Part shown: piece after piece, positions 1-5,252 of the stretch
Position numbering within the stretch: the stretch's first letter is position 1
Layout: each line of letters starts with the position of its first letter
Source of the DNA: Caldilinea sp.
GTDB taxonomy: Bacteria; Chloroflexota; Anaerolineae; Caldilineales; Caldilineaceae
Length of the DNA: 5,281 bases
Reading direction: 5' to 3'
Assembly: GCA_026389955.1 (NCBI GenBank)
Contig: JAPLGY010000092.1
Coordinates: 1 to 5,281, forward strand
Made by a program: the position numbers and the translations under genes
Notes under the pieces: model-generated
What the model was told of the DNA's origin: nothing
Database searches by the model: none
Seen by the model: only the letters and a program-made list of their open reading frames with translations

Positions 1-397
1 ATGCGGTCAAGAACAGGCCGCGCGGCGGCACTCGCCGCCCCATGGCCCACAGCACGACAGGCGAAGCCAGAACGGTGATCTGCCAGGTTGTGGCCACAAC
101 CCAGGCTGGCGCGTATGAGGCAGCAAAGGCAATGCCTGCATAAAAAATGCCGAACCCAAGTGTCCCAGCGACCAGCCAGAAGCGCCAGTGACGTAGAAAC
201 AGATGAAAGGTGGCCAGCAGCCGATGTCCGCGCCCAATCGCCAGCGGGCCAAGCACCAAAAAAAGGGTCATCCACAGATAGCGCAAGCTGGCTGTCCAGA
301 CCCAGTGGCCCCCTTCCAGGCTCATGGTGCGATTGAACAAAAAGGTGCTGCTGAAGAAGAGAGCTGCCAGCAAGCCAGCACCGAGTGTGTGTATCAT
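1..397 (-). CDS. Multidrug-resistance efflux transporter family protein (EmrE-like DMT exporter), N-terminal part
   Basis: This gene is cut by the left window edge; 132 codons of its N-terminus are visible with no stop. The protein begins MIHTLGAGLLAALFF and is strongly hydrophobic. It shows SSTFLFNR near residues 16-23, an EGGHWVWTASLRY stretch near 28-40, GFGIFYAGIAFAASY near 83-97 and TTWQITVLASP near 105-115. From memory of the family, this order (FxxTFxxNR, G-HW-W-ASLRY, GFGxFY, TWQ-T) is the signature of the multidrug-resistance efflux transporter group (PF13536), inner-membrane members of the drug/metabolite transporter superfamily with about 10 helices. About four helices are visible. 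ATG 397 fits the family N-terminus. No good Shine-Dalgarno precedes it, but the upstream gene stops only 7 bases before, so translational coupling is likely. A TTG at 412 is a weaker alternative start. The substrate is unknown. Confidence 0.85.
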   Translation of the reverse strand, partial: MIHTLGAGLLAALFFSSTFLFNRTMSLEGGHWVWTASLRYLWMTLFLVLGPLAIGRGHRLLATFHLFLRHWRFWLVAGTLGFGIFYAGIAFAASYAPAWVVATTWQITVLASPVVLWAMGRRVPPRGLFLTA

Positions 398-404
398 AGG
401 CAGT

Positions 405-1265
405 TCAGTCAAGGGGGGAGGCGGCCCTGTGGCGAGCAAGTACTGCCAGGCCGGAAAAGATCAGGCCGATCCCACACCAGGCGGCAAAGGTGAGCTGTTC
501 GCCCAGCAGCAAGACACCCAAGGTCGCTGCGGTGAGTGGCTCTGCCAACGCCACAGTGACAGCTGCGGCCGGTGGCAGGGTCAGCAACCCGCGAATGTAC
601 AGCAGATACGCCAGTGCAGTGGCGACCAGGCCCAGGTGCAGCGCCACCAAGAGTCCTTGTGGCTGCTGCAGCCAGCGCAGATCTACAAAAAACAGAAATG
701 GAGACAAAACCAGTGCGCCGCCACAGAAGGTCACGGCAGTGACGGCATCGGGGGGCTGGTGCTGCAGCAGTTTCTTGCTGGCCAACGTGTACAGCGTATA
801 GGAGGCGCCAGCGCCAAGGGCAAACAGGATTCCCGGCAGATCGACGACCACGGCACTGCCCGCCCCGACCAACAAAAGACAGCCAGCGACGGAGAGGAGC
901 GTCGACCAGAGCCAGAAGCGGGGCAGGCGGGCTCCCAGGAGGACATCTAGCAGGCCAGCCAGGATGGGCGCGCTGCTGATCGCCACCACTGTGCCTGTAG
1001 CGACCCCTGTGCGGGCGACGGCGGCAAAAAAGAAGAGCTGGTACCCTGCCAGGGTCACAATCGCAGTCCCAGTTGCTGCCAGCGGCCATCCCTGCCTGTG
1101 CAATTGGTGGCGGCTCAGCGCCAGCACCAGCAGAGCTGCCCCGCCGACCAGCAGACGCACAGCACCGACGGCGGGTGGAGTGGCTCCTGTCGGTGCAAAA
1201 GCCTGTGCTGTCCCCGTTGTGCCCCAGCCAATCGCTGCAGCCAGCACGTACCAAAATCCTTGCAA
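405..1265 (-). CDS. EamA/DMT family 10-helix permease
   Basis: A 286-residue hydrophobic protein of typical length for a two-domain EamA (formerly DUF6) permease of the cytoplasmic membrane. The first half starts with the classic helix-1 pattern YVLAAAIGWGTTGTAQAF. It continues with AVRLLVGGAALLVLAL and a TGVATGTVVAISSAPILAGLL helix. The second half repeats the fold, with LGAGASYTLYTLASKKLL as the second-domain helix 1 and ALAEPLTAATLGVLLLGEQLT near the end, which is the conserved E-P and GE motif of EamA proteins. The family exports small metabolites or amino acids; the substrate cannot be read from sequence. The start is TTG at 1265 because no ATG or GTG lies suitably nearby and the family's N-terminal helix begins there. 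An AGGA sits about 11 bases upstream. It is the first gene of a pair with the exporter immediately downstream, behind an unusual repeat-containing leader. Confidence 0.92.
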   Translation of the reverse strand: MQGFWYVLAAAIGWGTTGTAQAFAPTGATPPAVGAVRLLVGGAALLVLALSRHQLHRQGWPLAATGTAIVTLAGYQLFFFAAVARTGVATGTVVAISSAPILAGLLDVLLGARLPRFWLWSTLLSVAGCLLLVGAGSAVVVDLPGILFALGAGASYTLYTLASKKLLQHQPPDAVTAVTFCGGALVLSPFLFFVDLRWLQQPQGLLVALHLGLVATALAYLLYIRGLLTLPPAAAVTVALAEPLTAATLGVLLLGEQLTFAAWCGIGLIFSGLAVLARHRAASPLD

Positions 1266-1309
1266 GTGCTTTTTATTCCTGTTCGTCTTTGGTGCCTGCA
1301 GAGAGACTG

Positions 1310-1372
1310 CTTTTACAGATCGTCTGTTTTTACTTTTACAGATTGTCTGTTTTTACTTTTACAGATTGTCTG
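1310..1372. repeat. 2.7 tandem copies of a 23-bp unit carrying a 13-bp palindrome
   Basis: Copy 1 is 1310-1332, copy 2 is 1333-1355 and partial copy 3 is 1356-1372. Copies 1 and 2 differ at one base (ATCG versus ATTG). Each unit contains ACAGA-NNN-TCTGT at 1315-1327 and 1338-1350. The third at 1361-1373 ends TCTGC, with one mismatch. The palindrome centres are 23 bp apart, and T-rich linkers (TTTTACTTTT) separate them. CTGCAG occurs on both flanks. The block lies 45-107 bases upstream of the permease start and downstream of its predicted promoter, so it is either a set of operators inside the transcribed leader or three small leader hairpins. The regulator is unknown. Confidence 0.85.
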
Positions 1373-1412
1373 CAGCATGGCCAAGAGTTGCCGTCGAGAA
1401 GCCAGAAACAGC

Positions 1413-1440
1413 ATTGTATCGCCTGCCGATGGTTTTTCAA
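1413..1440 (-). promoter_or_regulatory. Sigma70-type promoter for the transporter pair
   Basis: On the minus strand the -35 box TTGAAA occupies 1440-1435, followed by a 16-base spacer and the -10 box TACAAT at 1418-1413. Transcription would start near 1406, giving a leader of about 140 bases that includes the whole 23-bp repeat block. The -10 box with its following GCT (TACAATGCT) is identical to that of the glycosyltransferase promoter at the other end of the window. This is a pattern match only; no start site is known. Confidence 0.6.
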
Positions 1441-1475
1441 AGATCGTGGCGCCTCGGTATCGGGCGTCTGGTGCA

Positions 1476-1491
1476 TTGGCCTCCATGCCAA
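1476..1491. promoter_or_regulatory. Possible operator: TTGGC-N6-GCCAA inverted repeat
   Basis: A perfect 5-bp inverted repeat with a 6-base centre lies between the two divergent promoters. It is 36 bases upstream of the transporter -35 box and 51 upstream of the cold-shock -35 box. The position would suit a dimeric activator or repressor, but a 5-bp match of this sort can arise by chance. Confidence 0.25.
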
Positions 1492-1541
1492 GGGGGAGCC
1501 AGCCGTTCCCTGCCCATCCGAGAAGCCGAGAAGGTTGCTAA

Positions 1542-1570
1542 TTGACAGAACGGTCGGATTTCCGTATAGT
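1542..1570 (+). promoter_or_regulatory. Near-consensus sigma70 promoter of the cold-shock/SlyD operon
   Basis: The -35 box TTGACA at 1542-1547 is perfect. The spacer is exactly 17 bases, and the -10 box TATAGT at 1565-1570 has one mismatch to consensus. Transcription should start near 1577, leaving a 5' leader of only about 44 bases. An 8-bp perfect palindrome, GTGATCAC (1569-1576), overlaps the end of the -10 box and the start region and could be an operator. The promoter looks strong and probably constitutive. Confidence 0.85.
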
Positions 1571-1606
1571 GATCACAGGAGCAAATCGACAAACGATGCA
1601 TCAAAA

Positions 1607-1612
1607 AAGGAG
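1607..1612 (+). promoter_or_regulatory. Shine-Dalgarno of the cold-shock gene
   Basis: AAGGAG ends 8 bases before ATG 1621. It is a strong ribosome-binding site that fixes this start. Confidence 0.85.
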
Positions 1613-1620
1613 ACAGAGAG

Positions 1621-1848
1621 ATGGGTGAGCGCGAAACGGGCATCGTGAAGTGGTTCAACGATGCCAAAGGCTTTGGCTTCATTGCCCGGGATCGGGGAGG
1701 AGCCGATGTGTTTGTGCACTATTCGGCAGTCACCAGTTCAGTTTTCAAGAGCCTGGCAGAAGGCGACAAAGTTGAATTTACCATCGAGCAGGGTGCAAAA
1801 GGACCTGCAGCAGCCAATGTCGTGAAGTTGGGCGGCGCAAGTCGATGA
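1621..1848 (+). CDS. Cold-shock-domain protein (CspA family)
   Basis: A 75-residue protein consisting of one cold-shock domain, the five-stranded OB fold that binds single-stranded RNA and DNA in the cytoplasm. The N-terminus has the family hallmark [18 protein letters not shown]1 is KGFGFI at residues 16-21 and RNP2 is VFVHYS at 30-35, with the aromatic residues W11, F12, F18, F20, F31, H33 and Y34 positioned for nucleobase stacking. Family members act as RNA chaperones that melt secondary structure and can antiterminate transcription. The C-terminal LGGASR tail is a few residues beyond the domain. The gene has a strong promoter and ribosome site. Its stop overlaps the ATG of the SlyD-like gene by 4 bases, so the two are co-translated. 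The roughly 44-base leader is much shorter than that of E. coli cspA and shows no obvious cold-responsive structure, so cold induction should not be assumed. Confidence 0.97.
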   Translation: MGERETGIVKWFNDAKGFGFIARDRGGADVFVHYSAVTSSVFKSLAEGDKVEFTIEQGAKGPAAANVVKLGGASR

Positions 1849-2345
1849 ACGACAAAAACTTGACGGTTGCGGATGGAAAAGTTGTACGGATCGAATATAC
1901 CCTTACCGTCGCTGGGGGCGAGGTGGTGGACAGCTCTGCGGAAGAAGGGCCGTTGGAATTCTTGCAGGGAGCCGGAGAAATCATCCCTGGCCTGGAAGCG
2001 GCGCTGTATGGGCTCGCCCTTGGTGAGCGCAAGCAAGTGGTGGTGACCCCAGATTTGGCGTATGGCGAGTACGACCCTGACAATGTTCAGATTGTCGACC
2101 TGGACTCTTTCGAAGAAGATGTCGAATTGGAGCCGGGAATGATGCTTGAGTTTTTTGACGAAGAAAACAATGAGACGATCGAGGGCTACGTCAGCGAAAT
2201 CCAGTCCGACGGGGTGGTCATCGATTTTAATCATTGGCTGGCGGGCGAGACCCTGCACTTTGACGTCAAGGTCGTCGGTGTTCGCTCGGCTACCCCTGAC
2301 GAGATCGAACATGGCCATTCACACAGCGGGGAACACGCAGCGTAG
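1845..2345 (+). CDS. slyD: FKBP-type peptidyl-prolyl cis-trans isomerase, SlyD-like
   Basis: A 166-residue cytoplasmic FKBP of the SlyD type, which speeds proline isomerisation and has chaperone activity. The FKBP part begins VVRIEYTL at residue 13. It contains VVDSS at 27-31, the core [13 protein letters not shown] at 42-54 and AYGEYDP at 72-78. The insert-in-flap chaperone segment spans about 79-125. The fold then returns to the FKBP domain with the SlyD signature NHWLAG at 129-134, followed by [14 protein letters not shown]. The tail is HGHSHSGEH, a short histidine-containing end that may bind metal. It is much shorter than the long His-rich tail of E. coli SlyD that serves nickel delivery. 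The ATG overlaps the cold-shock stop (ATGA) and has no good Shine-Dalgarno of its own, so translation probably depends on coupling. A strong hairpin lies about 90 bases after the stop. Confidence 0.93.
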   Translation: MNDKNLTVADGKVVRIEYTLTVAGGEVVDSSAEEGPLEFLQGAGEIIPGLEAALYGLALGERKQVVVTPDLAYGEYDPDNVQIVDLDSFEEDVELEPGMMLEFFDEENNETIEGYVSEIQSDGVVIDFNHWLAGETLHFDVKVVGVRSATPDEIEHGHSHSGEHAA

Positions 2346-2375
2346 GGAAAAAAGTACTGGCCGGGATGTCTGCAG

Positions 2376-2395
2376 AAAAAAACCTGGCGCAGGTT
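2376..2395 (-). terminator. Probable intrinsic terminator for leftward transcription
   Basis: Read on the minus strand, a 6-bp stem AACCTG/CAGGTT closes a 3-base loop and is followed directly by seven T residues, counting two shared with the stem end. The shape is that of a short Rho-independent terminator and its orientation fits the end of the glycosyltransferase/small-protein operon, about 200 bases after its last stop. The stem is short, so efficiency is uncertain. Confidence 0.5.
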
Positions 2396-2432
2396 GGACC
2401 TGAGTCGACTGGCGACTTGGGCGCAACATTGT

Positions 2433-2458
2433 CAGCCGCCGGTTGTAACCGGCGGCTG
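2433..2458 (+). terminator. Strong GC hairpin, possible terminator of the cold-shock operon
   Basis: CAGCCGCCGGTT and AACCGGCGGCTG form a perfect 12-bp inverted repeat with only two bases between, so in RNA about 11 bp with a TGTA loop. It lies 87 bases after the slyD stop. Only TT follows on the plus strand and no T-run on the minus strand. It could be an imperfect bidirectional terminator, a 3'-end stabilising structure or a protein-binding palindrome. Confidence 0.5.
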
Positions 2459-2517
2459 TTCAATCGGAGGGAGTGCCAGCCGGCCGGCATCTGGATGTTT
2501 CTGTGCGGAGATCGTCT

Positions 2518-2595
2518 ATCGTTGACTTCAAGAGCAGGATCGGTTGATTTGCTGCGGCTTCAACGGCATTTTACCGGGAGTGCGGGGTCAACGAT
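2518..2595. repeat. 9-bp inverted repeat with 60-base loop at the end of the small gene
   Basis: ATCGTTGAC at 2518-2526 is the exact reverse complement of GTCAACGAT at 2587-2595. Inside the loop a second pair, GTTGA (2543-2547) and TCAAC (2560-2564), could form an inner stem. The outer right arm touches the stop codon of the minus-strand small gene. It may be a 3'-end RNA structure. A chance origin is possible given the long loop. Confidence 0.4.
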
Positions 2596-2792
2596 TACGC
2601 TTTTTTGAGAACTGGAAGCCCATTTTTGCTTTCTGACACGGTGTAGCCGACGGGTACCTCGCCCAGAACACCTTCTTTGACCTCTTTCGCAAAAAAATAA
2701 ATCGTCTGTTCTTTGCCATTTTTGAGAACAGTCACGCGCTGGTGCAAGTAATATGTGTTGCCCTTTGAGTTGGTGTAGGAGTATGCATTCAT
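2595..2792 (-). CDS. Small conserved hypothetical protein (65 aa)
   Basis: A 65-residue, lysine-rich soluble protein without signal peptide or membrane segment. It starts MNAYSYTNSKGNTYYLHQR, followed by VTVLKNGKEQTIYFFAKEV, VPVGYTVSESKNGLPVLKK and a stop. From memory, small proteins with the pattern NSKG-TYYLH--VTLKNG--Q-IYFFA-E and a GLP-L(K/R)K end recur in environmental bacteria including Chloroflexota; I cannot verify this here and know no function. Alternating charged and aromatic residues suggest a small beta fold. The ATG at 2792 is supported by AGGAG seven bases upstream. It overlaps the stop of glycosyltransferase B by 4 bases, but that tail of B looks like this gene's former leader. 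It is therefore probably not a true partner of the sugar genes. Confidence 0.85.
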   Translation of the reverse strand: MNAYSYTNSKGNTYYLHQRVTVLKNGKEQTIYFFAKEVKEGVLGEVPVGYTVSESKNGLPVLKKA

Positions 2793-3931
2793 GTAAAAGC
2801 TCCTTTATGACAAACTTTGTTGAAGTTAAATGATTTGCACAAGGTTGCGTCGGCAAACGCTTCTGGCGTGTCCGCAACGAGCAGTTCCTGGCCGTGGCGG
2901 ACCCCGAGCCCTTCGACCCCCAGTGTCGTGCTGACGGTGGGGGCGGCGCAAGCCAGGGCTTCGAGCGCTTTGAAGCGGGTCCCTCCCCCGATGCGCATGG
3001 GGATCACGTACACTGCGGCTTGCTGGATAAAGGGGCGGGTATCGGGTACGGCCCCGGTGAGATCGATGGCGGGATGTGCGCGCAGGCTGTCCAGGCGTGG
3101 GTGGGGGTTGAGTCCAACCACCTGGAAACGGGCAGTCGGGCAATGTTGGAGAATGCGGGGCAGCACAGTGTTGGCAAACCAGAGCACTGCATCGACGTTG
3201 GGGCGGTAATCCATTTTGCCTGTGAAGACCAGAGTAGCTGGGGCATCTGTGCGACGCGGTGCTGGGGTATAGGCGGCCAGATCGATGCCGTTGGGGACCA
3301 CGGCAACCGCTGTTTTTGTTCCCAGTGCATGCAAGGCAACCTGGTCTGCCCGGCTCACCGCAACGGTCAGGTCGGCGCTTTGCAGCGCTGCTGTTTCATA
3401 ACGACGCAGCTTCCACCATTGCACCAGGCTGTAGGCGGCGGCTGGCCAGCGTTGTGGAAGGCGCAGATCGGTGAGTGCATTGCGTTGCTGGAGCAAATAC
3501 TCGCAGTTGTGGTCGTCGAAGACCAAGATGGGCTGTTGTGGGTTTTGCTTGCGGCCAGCCACTGCCCTGGCGTACTGGACCACTTCCAGCCCTTCTGCCA
3601 GTACCAGATCGTAGCGGGTCTGTTGGCACCAGTCGTGGAGCAGTCTGTGCATGGCTGAGCTGTCCAGGCGGAGCCCCATGTCGGGCGTCAGCGTGCTCAC
3701 GGTGGTGTGGAGGCGTTGGCTGGCGGTGCGTTTTGGCTGGGGCACGCTGGCGATCCGGCGGCAAATTGTGTGGAGCGGGCTGTCGTCGGCCAGGTGGTCG
3801 CCAGGGGCCAAAAAGGAGAGCAGGTCGACTGTGTAGATACTTGCCAGCCCCTGAAGCAGGTAATAATTGCGCAGCGTAGTGCCTTGTCTTGGGGGGAAGG
3901 GCAGTTGGGGTGTTAGGACAAGAAGGTTCAC
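2789..3931 (-). CDS. GT-B fold glycosyltransferase (GT4-like), apparently truncated at the C-terminus
   Basis: Glycosyltransferase B is 380 residues if started at GTG 3931, whose GTGA overlaps the stop of glycosyltransferase A. The family N-terminus [19 protein letters not shown], with its sugar-acceptor-side P-PP--G loop, begins exactly there. Other landmarks are FDDHNCEYLL, VSRADQ, VVPNGID, FTGKMDYRPNVDAVLWF, and GGGTRFKALEALA at about 315-327, where E324 corresponds to the second glutamate of the nucleotide-sugar site. These features place it with retaining GT4-type enzymes that use nucleotide-activated sugars in the cytoplasm. After EAFADA (about residue 362) the normal 40-50 residue C-terminal segment is absent. 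Eighteen unrelated, AT-rich residues (TLCKSFNFNKVCHKGAFT) replace it. In GT-B enzymes the last helix packs back on the N-terminal domain, so activity may be reduced or lost. An in-frame upstream extension to 4036 is rejected. Confidence 0.85.
   Translation of the reverse strand: MNLLVLTPQLPFPPRQGTTLRNYYLLQGLASIYTVDLLSFLAPGDHLADDSPLHTICRRIASVPQPKRTASQRLHTTVSTLTPDMGLRLDSSAMHRLLHDWCQQTRYDLVLAEGLEVVQYARAVAGRKQNPQQPILVFDDHNCEYLLQQRNALTDLRLPQRWPAAAYSLVQWWKLRRYETAALQSADLTVAVSRADQVALHALGTKTAVAVVPNGIDLAAYTPAPRRTDAPATLVFTGKMDYRPNVDAVLWFANTVLPRILQHCPTARFQVVGLNPHPRLDSLRAHPAIDLTGAVPDTRPFIQQAAVYVIPMRIGGGTRFKALEALACAAPTVSTTLGVEGLGVRHGQELLVADTPEAFADATLCKSFNFNKVCHKGAFT
2800..2804 (-). promoter_or_regulatory. 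Shine-Dalgarno of the small 65-aa gene
   Basis: On the minus strand AAAGGAG ends 7 bases before ATG 2792. It lies inside the last codons of glycosyltransferase B, within a locally AT-rich stretch (about 2793-2838) that resembles an untranslated leader rather than coding sequence. Confidence 0.8.
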
Positions 3932-5100
3932 AGACGGCTTTCGGGAGGGGGGGGAGTTGGCTCGCGGGCAGCCGAGCGCGGAGCGTCTGCTGTTTTGCGA
4001 TAGACATCCAGTGTGCGCAGCGCAGCACGTTCCCAACTGAAGATGCGGGCGCGCTGCAGACTTTTCTGGCTGAGTTCGGCATGCAAGTCTGGGTCTGCGA
4101 GCAGACGCTGCATGGCCACAGCGATCTCTTCGATATCGAGCGGATTGACCAGCAGCGCTGCGTCGCCGACCACTTCGGGCAGGCTGCTGACATTGCTGAC
4201 GATTGTGGGTGTTCCACAGGCCATTGCTTCCAGCGGTGGCAGCCCAAACCCTTCGTAGTAGGCTGGATGGACAAGACAGCGGGCGGCCACATAGAGCCGA
4301 TGCAGGTCTGCGTCTGGAACCCTGCCCAAAAAGCGCACAGACGTCTCGAGATTCAGGGTTTTGACCAGGTCCAAAATCTCGTCGTAGAGCCAGCCTTGGC
4401 CGCCGGCAATGGCCAGGACGACGTCGCTGACAGCGTATTTGCTGCGCAGATGGGCAAAGGCCTGCAGGAGTCCGCTGATATTTTTGCGTGGCTCGATGGT
4501 GCCCACGCTCAAGAAAAATTTTTCAGGCAGGTGGTAGCGGTCGCGGATGAATTGGGTTGTGGCGGTGGCGGTATGGGCAGGCAGCGGTGCAAAGATCGGA
4601 TTGGCAGCTTCGTGGATGACAGTCACTTTGTCAGCCGGTGTGCCGAGCTGGGCAATCAGATCCTGGCGGGTGTACTCACTGGGCACAATGATATGGGCTG
4701 CATGAATGACAGCTCTGTCGATCTGTCCATAATAGGCGGCGCTTTCGGCGGTCAAGAAATGGGGATAATGCAGAAAGGCCAGGTCATGGACCGTGATCAC
4801 GGAGGGGATTGGCGAATAGAGCGGGGGGATGAAATCGGTGCTGTGGAGCAGGTTGAGTCGAAAGCGCAGCAATTCCACTGCCATCATCATTTGTTCCAGC
4901 TGATGATGGACCGGTGAAAAGAGAGCAGCACGGCGAAAGTTGGCCTGCTGGATCAATGGAATCCGGTGCTTCCGGTGCTGGAAGACCACAAACTCATTTT
5001 CGGTGTCCAGACCAGCCAGCGCTTGCAGCAAATGCCCGGTATATCTGCTGATTCCGGCAGGCTGATAGTACATCAGCCGAGTGTCAACGCCAATACGCAT
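3928..5100 (-). CDS. GT4 family glycosyltransferase
   Basis: Glycosyltransferase A is 390 residues from ATG 5100. This start gives the usual GT4 beginning [21 protein letters not shown]; a TTG at 5148 would add 16 unrelated residues. The N-terminal Rossmann domain includes TVHDLAFL near 103-110 and [10 protein letters not shown] near 139-148. The C-terminal domain carries VGTIEPRKN at 199-206, the turn typical of the mannosyl/rhamnosyl-transferase-like branch. It also has [20 protein letters not shown], with the EX7E pair E283 and E291 that bind the nucleotide-sugar donor. It should retain configuration and act on a lipid-linked or polysaccharide acceptor at the inner face of the membrane; the sugar is not readable. 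The tail is proline-rich (PPPP, encoded by eight consecutive C) and dispensable-looking. Its TGA overlaps the GTG of glycosyltransferase B by 4 bases. No clear Shine-Dalgarno precedes ATG 5100. Confidence 0.93.
   Translation of the reverse strand: MRIGVDTRLMYYQPAGISRYTGHLLQALAGLDTENEFVVFQHRKHRIPLIQQANFRRAALFSPVHHQLEQMMMAVELLRFRLNLLHSTDFIPPLYSPIPSVITVHDLAFLHYPHFLTAESAAYYGQIDRAVIHAAHIIVPSEYTRQDLIAQLGTPADKVTVIHEAANPIFAPLPAHTATATTQFIRDRYHLPEKFFLSVGTIEPRKNISGLLQAFAHLRSKYAVSDVVLAIAGGQGWLYDEILDLVKTLNLETSVRFLGRVPDADLHRLYVAARCLVHPAYYEGFGLPPLEAMACGTPTIVSNVSSLPEVVGDAALLVNPLDIEEIAVAMQRLLADPDLHAELSQKSLQRARIFSWERAALRTLDVYRKTADAPRSAAREPTPPPPESRL
3947..3954. repeat. Homopolymer of eight G (C8 in the coding strand) at the end of glycosyltransferase A
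   Basis: Eight consecutive G residues, preceded by GGGA, encode part of the Pro-rich tail of glycosyltransferase A about 15 bases before the overlap with B. Adding one base, or a -1 ribosomal slip, would move translation from A into the frame of B, reading on as [12 protein letters not shown] without a stop. The tract is thus a potential fusion or phase-variation site and also a spot prone to sequencing error. Confidence 0.7.
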
Positions 5101-5165
5101 ACAGACCCAGTGGCGAGATAGGGGCAACAAGAACGCCCAGGCTACCAATCTGCCTGTGTATTAGC

Positions 5166-5195
5166 ATTGTAGCAGTGGATTCAACCATCGGTCAA
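5166..5195 (-). promoter_or_regulatory. Sigma70-type promoter of the glycosyltransferase operon
   Basis: On the minus strand TTGACC (5195-5190), an 18-base spacer and TACAAT (5171-5166) form a good promoter. The expected start is near 5159, leaving a leader of about 59 bases to ATG 5100. A second TTGACA lies further upstream but has no -10 box at a suitable distance. Confidence 0.65.
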
Positions 5196-5252
5196 ACCTG
5201 TCGCCGTTTGAGAGGGCTGTCAACCGTGCGTGGCTGGGCGGATCTGGGCTGG

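Larger units (their letters stand above)
1266..1620. other. Divergent intergenic region between the transporter pair and the cold-shock operon
   Basis: This 355-base stretch holds no convincing gene; the plus-strand frames through it lack family resemblance and cross the repeats. From left to right it contains the weak ribosome site of the permease and the 23-bp palindromic tandem repeats flanked by CTGCAG at 1296-1301 and 1370-1375. The leftward promoter (1413-1440) follows, then a TTGGC-N6-GCCAA inverted repeat (1476-1491), the rightward promoter (1542-1570) and the cold-shock gene's Shine-Dalgarno sequence. Confidence 0.8.
2346..2594. other. Convergent intergenic region without a convincing gene
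   Basis: This stretch separates the plus-strand cold-shock operon from the minus-strand glycosyltransferase operon. Open frames exist on both strands but show no domain, hydrophobic pattern or ribosome site that I recognise. It holds two compact hairpins (2376-2395 and 2433-2458). A longer-range inverted repeat (2518-2526 with 2587-2595) also reaches into the last base of the small minus-strand gene. No remnant of the missing glycosyltransferase C-terminus could be read here. Confidence 0.7.

Noticed and set aside
324..950. 208-codon plus-strand open frame
   Set aside because: It is antisense to two clear membrane transporters and its Gln/Arg-rich low-complexity protein is typical of a shadow frame.
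1310..1372. CRISPR array or plasmid-type iterons
   Set aside because: The units abut directly without unique spacers, there are fewer than three, and no Cas or replication gene is nearby.
1073..1648. Plus-strand open frames running through the tandem repeats
   Set aside because: They cross the permease start, the repeats and the cold-shock promoter; repeated peptide such as IVCFYFYRLS comes simply from the 23-bp repeat read in frame.
2131..2236. NHWLAG in SlyD as a damaged active site
   Set aside because: This position varies in the family (E. coli SlyD has Met there), so tryptophan is not evidence of loss of function.
2366..2608. 80-codon plus-strand open frame after slyD
   Set aside because: It crosses the hairpins and runs into the antisense of the small gene; there is no ribosome site and no recognisable composition.
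3932..4036. 35-residue N-terminal extension of glycosyltransferase B
   Set aside because: The extra residues are the out-of-frame end of glycosyltransferase A; the family N-terminus starts exactly at the GTG in the 4-bp overlap. It would become relevant only through slippage in the C8 run.
3396..4292. 298-codon minus-strand open frame
   Set aside because: It overlaps both glycosyltransferases on the same strand in another frame and has no family motifs.
3889..4917. 342-codon plus-strand open frame antisense to glycosyltransferase A
   Set aside because: It lies opposite a clear GT4 gene with catalytic motifs, is rich in Cys, His and Gly without any recognisable domain, and has no promoter or ribosome site.
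5101..5148. TTG start adding 16 residues to glycosyltransferase A
   Set aside because: The ATG at 5100 gives the canonical GT4 N-terminus, and the extension has no ribosome site or family match.
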